Part shown: positions 1-7,842 of the stretch, piece after piece
How the letters are laid out: each line of letters opens with the position of its first letter
Position numbering within the stretch: position 1 is the first letter of the stretch
Assembly (NCBI RefSeq): GCF_011694815.1
Contig: NZ_CP050177.1
Location: 6,579,501 to 6,643,500 of the forward strand
Direction of reading: 5' to 3'
DNA from: Streptomyces liangshanensis
GTDB lineage: Bacteria > Actinomycetota > Actinomycetes > Streptomycetales > Streptomycetaceae
Length of the DNA: 64,000 nt
Notes under the pieces: generated by a model
Told to the model about the DNA's origin: nothing
What the model saw: only the letters and a program-made list of their open reading frames with translations
Database searches by the model: none
Made by a program: the position numbers and the translations under genes

Positions 1-687
1 CGGCGCGGACGCGGCACGGTCGCGGCCCTCGCCGCCGAAGAGGTGCTGCGCGGCTGGGGATGCGAGGAGGTACTGACCTCCGTGGAGATCCCCGGGCAGC
101 CGGAGGGGACGGACCCCACCGGCGACGCCGCACTCCGCCTGGTCGCCGCACTCGGCTACACCGAACGCAGCAGCAACATGGTCAAGGCGCTGCCGTCCCG
201 CCCACCGGAGCTGCCGGCCGCCCTCACGGGCCGCCCGCTCGACGACAGCGAGTACGAGCCCTGGTGGGCGGCGGCGGCCGAGCGCTACGCCCAGGCCTGG
301 ATCGACCGGGGCGCCTCGCCCGAGCTGGCCAGGAACAAGGCGGAGACCGCCAGGGCCGTGACCCTGCCCGAGGGCCTGGCCACCCCCGGCGTCTCCCTCA
401 GCGCCCTCGTCCACGACGAGCGGGTCGTCGGCACGCTCTGGGTCTCCCGGCGCGAGGAGACCCCCGAGGAGCCGGGCGCGTACGTGTACGACGTGGTGGT
501 GGCGGAGGACCAGCGGGGCAAGGGGTACGGCCGGGCCCTGATGCTGCTGGCCGAACGCGTGGCCCTCGGCTTCGGGGCGGCCCGGCTGGGACTGCACGTC
601 TTCGCGGGCAACACCCCGGCGATCCGCCTGTACGAGTCGCTCGGCTACACGACCACGCACCGGAACTTCCGCAAGACGCTCCTCTGA
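1..687 (+). CDS. GNAT family N-acetyltransferase, 5' end outside window
   Basis: The reading frame is open from base 1, so the gene begins upstream of the window. The first visible residues, RRGRGTVAAL, look like the acetyl-CoA pyrophosphate-binding loop of one GNAT domain. A second, complete GNAT core follows near the C-terminus, with QRGKGYGRALM as its acetyl-CoA loop and a typical NTPAIRLYESLGY end. The protein therefore looks like a tandem two-domain acetyltransferase that moves an acetyl group from acetyl-CoA to an amine; the substrate cannot be read from the sequence. An internal GTG at 43 could start a shorter product, but it lies inside the first domain and is unlikely to be the true start. 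Confidence 0.85.
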   Translation, partial: RRGRGTVAALAAEEVLRGWGCEEVLTSVEIPGQPEGTDPTGDAALRLVAALGYTERSSNMVKALPSRPPELPAALTGRPLDDSEYEPWWAAAAERYAQAWIDRGASPELARNKAETARAVTLPEGLATPGVSLSALVHDERVVGTLWVSRREETPEEPGAYVYDVVVAEDQRGKGYGRALMLLAERVALGFGAARLGLHVFAGNTPAIRLYESLGYTTTHRNFRKTLL

Positions 688-763
688 CCGGGGACAGTCA
701 GACCCAAGGGGAACTCCGACCAGGGGGCGGGTCCGACCCAGGGGAGCGGCAGACCCGGGGCGC

Positions 764-1282
764 TCAGGCGTCCTCGCGCGCCAGTTCCCCGTCCACGATC
801 GCCTCGATCCGCGCCCGCAGCCCCTCCTGGCCGTCGCCGCCGTCGAGCCGCTCCCCGCCGACCACATAGGTGGGTGTGCCGGTCACCCCGATCGCCTTGC
901 CCTCGGCCTGGTCCGCGTCCACGATCAGGATGTGCCGGCCGTCGATCAGGGCCGTGTCGAACTCCTCGGCGTCCAGGCCCAGCTCCCCGGCGATCTCCAG
1001 CAGTACCGGTTCGCCCTTCGCCGCGAGGTCGTCGGTACGGGCAAGCACGGCCTCCACGTAGGCCCAGCCCCGCCCCTGCTCGAACGCCTCCTCCGCGGCC
1101 TGCGCGGCGGCGAACGCGTGGCGGTGCTTCTCCAGCGGGAAGTGGCGCAGCCGGATGTCCACCCGGCTTCCGTACCGCTCGCGCAGCGCCCTCACGTCCT
1201 CCAGGGCGTGGCGGCAGTCGGGACACTGGAGTTCGCACCAGAAGTCGAGGACGACGGGGTCGGCGGGGGCTGAATCGTTCAT
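764..1282 (-). CDS. DsbA-family thioredoxin-fold oxidoreductase
   Basis: This 172-residue protein starts MNDSAPADPVVLDFWCELQC and carries a CPDC redox motif at residues 20-23, with an additional Cys16. A GTPTYVVGG segment near residue 140 supplies the cis-proline loop of the thioredoxin fold. A helical insertion of about 100 residues lies between them, as in DsbA and FrnE-like proteins. No signal peptide or membrane anchor is visible, so it is probably cytoplasmic and acts on thiols or disulfides there. The open frame extends 66 codons upstream of the chosen ATG, but that part is low-complexity Arg/Pro and looks non-coding. It diverges from the membrane protein at 1516, with 233 bp between them. 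Confidence 0.8.
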   Translation of the reverse strand: MNDSAPADPVVLDFWCELQCPDCRHALEDVRALRERYGSRVDIRLRHFPLEKHRHAFAAAQAAEEAFEQGRGWAYVEAVLARTDDLAAKGEPVLLEIAGELGLDAEEFDTALIDGRHILIVDADQAEGKAIGVTGTPTYVVGGERLDGGDGQEGLRARIEAIVDGELAREDA

Positions 1283-1515
1283 GGGCGGCAGTCTTCCAGC
1301 CCGCGGCCCCCGGTCCGACCGCCGGGTACGCGGAGCGCCACCACCGGCCACGCTCCGGGGTCGTACGCGGACCGCCGCCCCGCCCCAGGGAGGAGGCGGT
1401 CCCCGAGATGTCCCTGAGGTCGTCCCCTGACATGGCCCGAATTGCCCCACCAGGTGCACAGTGGAGGCAGGACACGACACGTTCCCACGACGACCCGGCC
1501 TGCCTGGAGGACCCG

Positions 1516-1965
1516 ATGATTGCCGAGACCATCTTCTCCGCGGTGTCCGCGGCCGGGCTGGGTATCGCCGCCGTGACGGCGTACCGCAAGCGGTTCCTGG
1601 CGGCGACCCGCATCGCGGCGTACTCCCTGGTCCCGGTGGGCCTGGTGATGACGGGTGTCGTCAAATGGGCCGCCCACACGGCGTTCTCGCCGGTGGCCTG
1701 GCTCGGCTTCGTCGTCCTGGGCGTCGCCTGGTTGCTCTTCCTGACGACCCGGGCGGTGGAGCGGCGCAGGGGCGGGACCCGCAAGGAGCGCAGGGCCGCC
1801 GAGAAGGCCGCGCGGCGCGAGGCCGTCGCCCCGGCGGCGTCGGCGCCCTCCCTGCCGGGCCGCAGTCCGGCGGTACGGCCCGAGCCGCAGCCCGCGCCGC
1901 GGGCCCAGGGGTCCGGTGAGGACTTCAGCGACATCGAGGCGATCCTCAAGAAGCACGGGCTCTGA
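1516..1965 (+). CDS. Small membrane protein of unknown function
   Basis: A 149-residue protein starting at an ATG with GGAGG seven bases upstream. The N-terminal half has about three hydrophobic segments (residues about 5-20, 30-50 and 54-75). The second half is charged and Ala/Pro-rich, with an Arg/Lys-rich stretch right after the last membrane segment, which suggests a cytoplasmic tail. It ends in a short acidic-to-basic helix, EDFSDIEAILKKHGL. I do not recognise a named family. It appears to be a single-gene unit facing away from the DsbA-like gene. Confidence 0.75.
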   Translation: MIAETIFSAVSAAGLGIAAVTAYRKRFLAATRIAAYSLVPVGLVMTGVVKWAAHTAFSPVAWLGFVVLGVAWLLFLTTRAVERRRGGTRKERRAAEKAARREAVAPAASAPSLPGRSPAVRPEPQPAPRAQGSGEDFSDIEAILKKHGL

Positions 1966-1973
1966 CGTCCGGA

Positions 1974-2018
1974 CTCCTTGAGCACCGACTTCTTGAGCAC
2001 CGGCTCCTTGAGCGCGCA
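1974..2018. repeat. Three tandem 15-bp repeats
   Basis: Three consecutive 15-bp units of the form CTCCTTGAGCACCGA lie just after the stop codon at 1963-1965, at 1974-1988, 1989-2003 and 2004-2018. The second has one change in its first half, and the third ends GCGCGCA. A partial fourth unit, CTCCTAAG, follows. They are non-coding in the annotated frames. Confidence 0.75.
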
Positions 2019-2177
2019 CTCCTAAGCATGCCCGGCGGGCCGTGATCTCCGAAAAGGGCCTCTGAGCGGCCCCCGTCTTGAATACCGGACGGTTATCCAC
2101 GGAATATGATGAACTACCGCGCGGAAGACGCGTGTTGGTCATCGGCCGGGTTCGGGGTACGTCATCATCGCCCCGAG

Positions 2178-2330
2178 ATGCTCGATACCTCCCGGGACCA
2201 GACCCCGGCACCCACCGATGAGCAGCGCGGTTGCCTCTTCGCGCTCTCCCAGCCGCCCCTGATGATCTTCCTCACGGTGATCGGCGCCCTGCTGCTGATG
2301 GCGGCTGTCCATGACCTGTTCCTGCTGTGA
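2178..2330 (+). CDS. Very small single-span membrane protein
   Basis: This encodes 50 residues: a polar N-terminus (MLDTSRDQTPAPTDEQRG), then a hydrophobic segment PLMIFLTVIGALLLMAAVHD and a short LFLL tail. It is probably a one-pass inner membrane peptide of unknown role. An in-frame ATG at 2106 would add 24 residues, but a TATGAT sequence at 2105-2110 looks like a -10 box, which favours the start at 2178. Neither start has a good ribosome binding site. The gene converges on the CGNR gene, with 14 bp between them. Confidence 0.5.
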   Translation: MLDTSRDQTPAPTDEQRGCLFALSQPPLMIFLTVIGALLLMAAVHDLFLL

Positions 2331-2344
2331 CCGCCCCGGGCGGC

Positions 2345-2917
2345 TCAGCCCGCCGCCGCTTCCTTGCGCCGCGCCCGGTAGGCGGCCACGTGCAGCCGGT
2401 TGCCGCAGGTACGGCTGTCGCAGTACCGCCGGGAGCGGTTGCGCGACAGGTCGACGAACGCGCGTCCGCAGTCCGGGGCCTCGCAGCGCCGCAGCCGTTC
2501 CTGTTCCCCCGCCACGACGATGAAGGCCAGGGCCATGCCGCAGTCGGCGGCGAGATGGTCGGCGACCGAGGCGCCCGGGGCGAAGTAGTGGACGTGCCAG
2601 TCGTAGCCGTCGTGGTCGGTCAGCTGCGGGGTGGTGCCCGCCCCGGCCACCAGCTGGTTGATCAGGGCGGCCGCCGTCGGCGCGTCCGGCGCCGCGAACA
2701 CGTCCGCGAACCGCTTCCGTACGTCCAGCACCGCCCGCAGGTCACGGACGCCCAGCCGCTCCACCCCGCTGATGCGGTGGTCCCGTACGAAGGTGTCCAG
2801 CGCGGAGATGTCCGCGAGCGCGTCGGGCGTGACCTCCGCCGCGTCGCCGTCCGGCGCGGTGTTCACCAGATCGACCACGGTGTCGAGGGCGATCCGGGTG
2901 TCGTGGGGAATCAGCAC
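2345..2917 (-). CDS. CGNR zinc-finger transcription regulator (ABATE domain)
   Basis: A 190-residue protein with an N-terminal ABATE-type domain (from LDTVVDLVNT) and a C-terminal zinc finger at about residues 143-184. The four zinc ligands are in RRCEAPDCGRAF and RRYCDSRTCGNR, and the CGNR signature is intact. Proteins of this architecture are putative DNA-binding regulators, often of stress or degradation genes; the target here is unknown. It lies downstream of ssgB on the same strand, but a 20-bp terminator hairpin separates them, so it is probably transcribed on its own. Confidence 0.85.
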   Translation of the reverse strand: MLIPHDTRIALDTVVDLVNTAPDGDAAEVTPDALADISALDTFVRDHRISGVERLGVRDLRAVLDVRKRFADVFAAPDAPTAAALINQLVAGAGTTPQLTDHDGYDWHVHYFAPGASVADHLAADCGMALAFIVVAGEQERLRRCEAPDCGRAFVDLSRNRSRRYCDSRTCGNRLHVAAYRARRKEAAAG

Positions 2918-3014
2918 GATCCGCTCCCTGGCCTGCTGCGGGCCGGTGCCCGCCGAATCCCGCCGACTTTAGCCGCTGGACGGGCCCGGCGTGGCGCGGT
3001 GCGCCCGGCGCACG

Positions 3015-3060
3015 CACCGGCGCCGTCGCCGCGGTGGGTTCCGCGGCGACGGCGCCGGTG
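3015..3060 (-). terminator. Perfect 20-bp hairpin downstream of ssgB
   Basis: Arms 3015-3034 and 3041-3060 are fully complementary (left arm begins CACCGGCGCCGTCGCC), with a 6-base loop TGGGTT. It lies 73 bp past the ssgB stop and before the CGNR gene start. No U-tract follows, which is usual for streptomycete terminators. Confidence 0.85.
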
Positions 3061-3132
3061 TTCTCCGTATGCGGTTGTCAGCACGGCGCCGTCTCCCCGA
3101 GTCGGACGGCGCCGAGCGGCCCTCGGCCTGGC

Positions 3133-3546
3133 TCAGCTCTCGGCCAGGATGTGCGAGAGTTCCGTGTCGAGATCGAAGTGTCGGTGTTCGGTGCCCGGTG
3201 GCACCGCGGCGTCGGTCCGCTTGAGGAACGACTCCAGGGCCCGCGCCGGGGCCTCGAGCAGAGCCTCGCCCTCCGGAGAGCTCAGAGCGATGCAGACGAC
3301 GCCCTGACCGTGGCTGCGCGACGGCCAGACTCTGACGTCGCCGGTGCCGGTGGGCCGGTGCAGCCCCTCGGCGAGAAGGTCGCGGGCGAAGACCCACTCG
3401 ACCGTCTCTTCGGCTCCGGTGTGGAAGGTGGCGTGCACGGCGTAGGGATCGGCCGTGTCATACCGCAGGCCCGCGGGTACAGGCAGTGAGGACTCGCTCG
3501 ATACAACGAGGCGCAGGTGCAGCTCGCAGCTGACCGTGGTGTTCAT
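3133..3546 (-). CDS. ssgB: Sporulation regulator SsgB
   Basis: A 137-residue SsgA-like protein starting MNTTVSCELHLRLVVSSES. Length and sequence match my memory of the S. coelicolor SsgB family, which is nearly invariant among streptomycetes. In that organism SsgB is recruited by SsgA to future septum sites and positions FtsZ at the start of sporulation-specific cell division; mutants are white and non-sporulating. The whole protein is one SALP domain with no membrane segment. An upstream in-frame ATG at 3612 is rejected because homology begins at MNTTV. It diverges from the PGPGW membrane gene at 3737, and a possible BldD half-match lies 15 bp upstream of the start. Confidence 0.97.
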   Translation of the reverse strand: MNTTVSCELHLRLVVSSESSLPVPAGLRYDTADPYAVHATFHTGAEETVEWVFARDLLAEGLHRPTGTGDVRVWPSRSHGQGVVCIALSSPEGEALLEAPARALESFLKRTDAAVPPGTEHRHFDLDTELSHILAES

Positions 3547-3560
3547 AAGCGCCAGGGCCT

Positions 3561-3575
3561 TTCGCTCAGTGTGCG
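3561..3575. promoter_or_regulatory. Possible BldD box upstream of ssgB
   Basis: TTCGCTCAGTGTGCG matches the published BldD consensus NTNACNC(A/T)GNGTNAN at most positions, including the CTCAGTGT core, but misses two fixed A positions. ssgB is, to my recollection, a reported BldD target in S. coelicolor. The site lies just upstream of the ssgB start codon. Confidence 0.4.
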
Positions 3576-3736
3576 CTCGGGGATTCGCACGTCGGCGAAA
3601 TCGACATGCCACCTACGGTGTCGTTGTAAACCCCTCTGTCTGTTTTGTGATCCTTGGGGTAGCTCGTACAGCGGTGCGTGACTTCTGGCCATACCGCCAT
3701 TCCGGTGACGTGGCCGATTCCGGTAGGTTGGGGGGC

Positions 3737-4246
3737 ATGCATGCGGAGAGTGACGAGCGGGGGGAATCCGTCGTACCGACGGCTACGACGGGCGATCGAA
3801 AGGTTGAATCCGGGGCGCATCCGGTGCGGGTCGGGAAGACCGGGGAGAAGACCGACACGGGGACGGGCGGGACCGCGGAGCTGGGCTCCCGGGCACCCCG
3901 CTTCATCAAGGCGTCGAAGCCGCTGCACCTGAGCTGGCAGGTCGGCGTCTTCATCGTCGGGCTCGCGGTGGTCGGCGGGGGCATCGTGCTGCTGCCGCTC
4001 CCCGGGCCCGGCTGGCTGATCATCTTCGGCGGCATGGCGATCTGGGCGACCGAGTTCGTCTGGGCCCAGCTGGTGCTCCGCTGGACCAAGCGGAAGGTCA
4101 CGGAAGCGGCCCAGAAGGCCATGGACCCCAAGGTCCGGCGGCGGAACATCGTGCTCACCAGCATCGGTCTGGTGATCCTCGCCGCGGCGGTCGCCGTCTA
4201 CCTCTGGAAGTTCGGCTGGGTCCTGCCGTGGAAGATCGGCGACTGA
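3737..4246 (+). CDS. TIGR02611-type PGPGW membrane protein
   Basis: A 169-residue protein with a polar N-terminus of about 60 residues, then a hydrophobic pair around LLPLPGPGWLIIFGGMAIWATEFVWA. The LPGPGW motif is the signature of the actinobacterial TIGR02611/PGPGW family, whose function is unknown. A final membrane span (residues about 140-158) ends in WKFGWVLPWKIGD. A TAGGTT sequence at 3724-3729 sits seven bases before the ATG, so the transcript may begin at or near the start codon. Confidence 0.85.
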   Translation: MHAESDERGESVVPTATTGDRKVESGAHPVRVGKTGEKTDTGTGGTAELGSRAPRFIKASKPLHLSWQVGVFIVGLAVVGGGIVLLPLPGPGWLIIFGGMAIWATEFVWAQLVLRWTKRKVTEAAQKAMDPKVRRRNIVLTSIGLVILAAAVAVYLWKFGWVLPWKIGD

Positions 4247-4323
4247 CCGGGCGGCTACCCACCGGGACCCCGCACGCGGCGGGGAGCACCGCTGACATGG
4301 GGTAATGTGTGCGGTGCGTTCCC

Positions 4324-4395
4324 GGGCGATTAGCTCAGTGGGAGAGCGCTTCGTTCACACCGAAGAGGTCACTGGTTCGAACCCAGTATCGCCCA
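4324..4395 (+). tRNA. tRNA-Val (CAC)
   Basis: The acceptor arms GGGCGAT and ATCGCCC pair fully. The D-arm is GCTCAGTGGGAGAGC. The anticodon stem CTTCG/CGAAG holds the loop TTCACAC, giving anticodon CAC, which reads GUG. The T-arm is ACTGG-TTCGAAC-CCAGT and the discriminator base is A. The 3' CCA is not encoded (CCC follows). A strong hairpin terminator lies seven bases downstream. Confidence 0.97.
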
Positions 4396-4402
4396 CCCGG
4401 AA

Positions 4403-4440
4403 CCGAGGCCCCCGGACCTGACAAGGTCCGGGGGCCTCGG
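4403..4440 (+). terminator. 16-bp hairpin after tRNA-Val
   Basis: Arms 4403-4418 (CCGAGGCCCCCGGACC) and 4425-4440 are perfectly complementary around the loop TGACAA. It separates the tRNA gene from the oppositely oriented large membrane protein gene ending at 4476. Confidence 0.9.
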
Positions 4441-4475
4441 TCGTGTCCGGGCGGCGCGGCCGGTCCCGGAAGGCG

Positions 4476-7400
4476 TCAGCGCAGGCGGCCGAGGCTCTCC
4501 CGCAGCCGGCGCGCGTCCCGCAGACGCTGTTCGTACGTGGCCCCCACCGCCAGGAGCAGCAGCCCGGCCAGGGCCGGCGGCAGCCAGCGCGGCAGCGCGC
4601 CCACCACCTGCACGACGTACGGCGCCAGCTCGTGCAGCCCGACCAGCGCCAGGGCCGCGCCGCCCAGCACCAGCGGCGCCTGGAGGCGCAGCCGGGCCCC
4701 GGCCAGCGTCACCACGAGCGTGCCCAGCCCCAGCAGCAGCGGCCTCGCCCAGTGCGGATCGCCCCACACCGCCATGAGACTCGGCAGCAGCGTGGCGGCC
4801 AGACCGGGACCGTACGCCGTCCTCGACGACGCCTCCGGATCGCGCCGGCGGCGCAGCAGGCCGACGGCGAGCGCCGGGACGGTCACCGGCAGCGTGTACG
4901 CCTCGGGCGCGCCGACCCCGGACGCCGCGAGGCGGACCCAGGACGCCAGGACGAACAGCGCGACCGCGGCGTACCCCGCCACGGCCCGCCGCTCCGCGCG
5001 CACCGCCGTGCCCGCCGCGATCACCCCGCCCAGCGCGAGCACCAGCGCCAGCACCGGGGCCCGGCCCAGCGCCAGGACCACGGCGAGCCCGCCCGCGCAG
5101 GCCCCGGCGATCTCGACCGGAACGGCCACCGGGTGCAGCCGCAGCCGTACGCCCAGCAGCGCCACCACGGCCGGCACGACGAGCACCAGCACCGCCACGC
5201 CCTCGGGGGACAGCCCGGCGGCCGCACCGGACGAGACGACCAGCGCCGTCGCGTACACCACCGCCACGCAGGCCGACAGGGCCTGGACGACCACCCGTAC
5301 CGACACCTGTACCGACACGCGGGCCGCATCCGGCGTGCCCTCCTCCCGCCGCCCCGCGTACTCCACGGCCACCGCCGCGCCCGCGCTCAGGAGCGTCAGC
5401 ACCGCGAGCACCGTGATCGTCGCGGGCCGGGTCGCCAAGGACAGCAGCGCGGCCCCCGCGCCGCCCGCCAGGGCGCAGCACAGGGCGGTCACCGTCACGG
5501 ACCCGCCCGCCGGACCCCGCGCGGGAACCCCGAAACGGCCCGGGAGTACAACGAGGGCCAGCGCGAGGGCCGTCAGGACCACCGGCATCACCACCGCCGC
5601 CCCGAACCCGAGGTCCAGCGTCAGCGGCAGGACCAGCAACGCGGCCCACCCGAGCACCACCACCCCACACACCAGCCCGACCCGCACCCCACCCGAGCCA
5701 CCCGCCACCCCGCTGGCACCCGCACCAGCACCAGCGCCCGCACCAGCGCCCCCACCAGCAGCAGCGCCCGCACCCGCACCCACACCCGCCCCGGCACTCG
5801 TACCCGCGCCCGCACCCACACCGGCGCCCGCACCCACACCGGCACCCGCACCCACACCGGCCCCGGCACTCGTACCCGCGCCCGCACCCACACCGGCACC
5901 CGCACCCACACCGGCCCCGGCACTCGTACCCGCGCCCGCACCCGCACCAGCGCCCGCATCCGCACCGGCACTCGACCCCGCGCCCGCACCGGCGCCCATA
6001 CCGGCACCGACACTCGTACCTGCACCGGCGCCCGCGCCCACACCGGCGCCCGCACCCATACCCGCACCGACACTCGTACCCGCTCCGGCGCCCGCGCCTG
6101 CACCGGCGCCCGCGCCGACACTCGTACCCGCGCCGGCCCCGGCACCCGCACCCCTCCCCGCAGCCCCGGGCGCGCCCGTCGCCGGCGCGGATCCCGCCTC
6201 CGCGCCCGCGCTCCCCATCCGCCGGTACGCCACCCCCAGCGCCCCGGCCGCCGCCAGCAGCACCAGGGGAGCGGTGGCGAGGTCCGGCCACGGGAAGTCC
6301 GCGCCGGCCACCGCCCGCGCCCGCGCCGGCGCGCCCGCCCACACCTCGGCGAGCTGCCCCACCCCGCCGCCCAGCGCCAGCGCGACCAGCGGAAGCGCCC
6401 ACACCACCGAGAACGCCCCCGCGATCCCCGCGACCCCGACCAGCCCCCGCACCGCCGCGAGCGGCAGCCGCACCCGTACCGCGGGCACGAGGACCGTCAC
6501 CGCCGCCAGCACCACCGCGCCCAGCACATACGCGGGCACCGCCCAACTGCCCGGCACCCCCGGGCGCACCACCCCGCCGACCGCGGCGATCACCGCGACG
6601 CCCGACGCCCCCGCGCAGACCACGGCGGCACCCGGCAGGCGCAGCGCGGCGAACAGGCCCACGGCCGCCCCCGCGCACAGCAGCACGGCCGGCCCCGCCG
6701 CGGCCAGCGGCGACCCCGCCGTCAGCGACAACTCGCAGGCCGTCAGCAGCGCCAGCGCCCCGACCAGCCCGCCGCCCGCCGCCGCGAACCCCCGTACCAG
6801 CGGCGGCCGCGCCCACACCACCACCGCCACGTCCAGCGCCGCCGTCACCAACAACGCCCACGCCGTCGCCGACACGGGCGCCCCCGCCGCCGACACCCCT
6901 AGCGGCAACGGGAGTTGGGCCGCCACCACGGCGGCCGGCAGCGGCCCGCGCAGCCTGCCCGAAACCAGCCCGCCCGCCACCAGCCCGCCCGACACCAACC
7001 CACCCACGACCAGCCCGTACACCGCCCACAGCGCCGCCAGCACGGCCGCCGCCCCCGCCACGTACCCCATCGGCGACGCACCCGACAGCACCGTCGCGTA
7101 CAGGCCGTACGCGTCCAGCACCGTCAGCACCAGGGCCAGCGCGGCCACCGCCTCCGCCGTCGCCCCCAGCCCCCGGCGCACCAGCAGCGCGGGCACCGAG
7201 AGCGCCAGGACCGTCACCGCCCCCAGCACCGCCGAGCGCCCCGCGATCCCCATCTCGCCCCAGCTGACCAGCGTGAAGGCCACGGCCGCGATCGCCAGCA
7301 GCACCCCACCGAGCGTCAGCAGCACATGCTGCGTCCCCGGCCGGGACGTCTCCGGCCGCCGCGCGCCACCCCCGGCACGCGGCCGCCCCGGGGCCACCCA

Positions 7401-7556
7401 CCCCGTCGCGGGTCCGGCCGGCGGGGGCCCAGCCACCGCCAGCACGCTCACCAAGTAGGTCCTGCGCAGCAGCAACTGCCCCCTGCGCGCGTCGAGTCGG
7501 GCCAGCTCCTGATCGAGGACCACCAGCTCCTGGGCCGGGTGCGGAACATGTGTCAT
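4476..7556 (-). CDS. Very large polytopic membrane protein with Gly/Ala linker
   Basis: A 1026-residue protein. A short cytoplasmic N-terminus with a coiled-coil-like stretch (LDQELARLDARRGQLLLRR) is followed by hydrophobic helices over nearly the whole length, probably well over 20 spans. Residues about 465-615 are a low-complexity linker built from GAG, VGAG and GTS(A/V)GAG units, which splits the membrane part into two halves. The overall plan resembles the streptomycete family annotated as SCO7613 C-terminal domain-containing membrane protein, but this is from memory. Function is unknown. The start at 7556 was chosen because MTHVPHPAQEL begins the helical domain; an ATG at 7592 is also in frame. 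Both neighbours are tRNA-Val(CAC) genes on the other strand. Confidence 0.8.
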   Translation of the reverse strand: MTHVPHPAQELVVLDQELARLDARRGQLLLRRTYLVSVLAVAGPPPAGPATGWVAPGRPRAGGGARRPETSRPGTQHVLLTLGGVLLAIAAVAFTLVSWGEMGIAGRSAVLGAVTVLALSVPALLVRRGLGATAEAVAALALVLTVLDAYGLYATVLSGASPMGYVAGAAAVLAALWAVYGLVVGGLVSGGLVAGGLVSGRLRGPLPAAVVAAQLPLPLGVSAAGAPVSATAWALLVTAALDVAVVVWARPPLVRGFAAAGGGLVGALALLTACELSLTAGSPLAAAGPAVLLCAGAAVGLFAALRLPGAAVVCAGASGVAVIAAVGGVVRPGVPGSWAVPAYVLGAVVLAAVTVLVPAVRVRLPLAAVRGLVGVAGIAGAFSVVWALPLVALALGGGVGQLAEVWAGAPARARAVAGADFPWPDLATAPLVLLAAAGALGVAYRRMGSAGAEAGSAPATGAPGAAGRGAGAGAGAGTSVGAGAGAGAGAGAGTSVGAGMGAGAGVGAGAGAGTSVGAGMGAGAGAGSSAGADAGAGAGAGAGTSAGAGVGAGAGVGAGAGTSAGAGVGAGAGVGAGAGVGAGAGTSAGAGVGAGAGAAAGGGAGAGAGAGAGASGVAGGSGGVRVGLVCGVVVLGWAALLVLPLTLDLGFGAAVVMPVVLTALALALVVLPGRFGVPARGPAGGSVTVTALCCALAGGAGAALLSLATRPATITVLAVLTLLSAGAAVAVEYAGRREEGTPDAARVSVQVSVRVVVQALSACVAVVYATALVVSSGAAAGLSPEGVAVLVLVVPAVVALLGVRLRLHPVAVPVEIAGACAGGLAVVLALGRAPVLALVLALGGVIAAGTAVRAERRAVAGYAAVALFVLASWVRLAASGVGAPEAYTLPVTVPALAVGLLRRRRDPEASSRTAYGPGLAATLLPSLMAVWGDPHWARPLLLGLGTLVVTLAGARLRLQAPLVLGGAALALVGLHELAPYVVQVVGALPRWLPPALAGLLLLAVGATYEQRLRDARRLRESLGRLR
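5703..6173. repeat. Degenerate tandem repeats encoding a Gly/Ala linker
   Basis: On the + strand the stretch is built from 6-bp and 12-30-bp units such as CCCGCACCCACACCGGC, interrupted by ACTCGTACC blocks that encode the Gly-Thr-Ser pieces. The repeats keep the membrane protein frame open and encode about 150 residues of mainly Gly and Ala. Such arrays can change length by slippage or recombination. Confidence 0.8.
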
Positions 7557-7679
7557 GGCAGCGAGTGTGGTGCGCGCCACAGCCCGTGCCATCGGCTCGG
7601 CTACTCAGATCCCGGCGTGAGTACGCCGCATCCGGTTTGAAGCGGAGCCGTCCGGGCCTGTATGGTTCAAGGCGTTCCC

Positions 7680-7751
7680 GGGCGATTAGCTCAGCGGGAG
7701 AGCGCTTCGTTCACACCGAAGAGGTCACTGGTTCGAAACCAGTATCGCCCA
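7680..7751 (+). tRNA. tRNA-Val (CAC), second copy
   Basis: It differs from the copy at 4324 only at T-to-C in the D-loop (GCTCAGCGGGAGAGC) and C-to-A at the end of the T-loop (TTCGAAA). Acceptor, anticodon (CAC) and T stems are all intact. The CCA end is again not encoded. A hairpin terminator follows at once. Confidence 0.97.
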
Positions 7752-7756
7752 CCGGG

Positions 7757-7789
7757 AAAAGCCGGTCCGTCCCCGACGGACCGGCTTTC
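7757..7789 (+). terminator. Hairpin terminator after second tRNA-Val
   Basis: Arms 7758-7771 (AAAGCCGGTCCGTC) and 7775-7788 are perfectly complementary, with a 3-base loop. A short TTT closes the right arm. Confidence 0.88.
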
Positions 7790-7842
7790 CGCGTTCCGGA
7801 CGGACGCGGTACGGGGCCGGACCCCCCGCGCCGCCGGACCCC

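Noticed and set aside
2106..2177. Longer start (ATG at 2106) for the small membrane protein
   Set aside because: It overlaps a TATGAT that looks like a -10 box and adds residues without hydrophobic or conserved character.
4309..7458. A 1049-codon open frame on the + strand, opposite the large membrane protein, with Ala/Pro/Thr repeats
   Set aside because: It begins in a tRNA gene and is the antisense shadow of the Gly/Ala-rich gene. Its product is low-complexity throughout with no domain.
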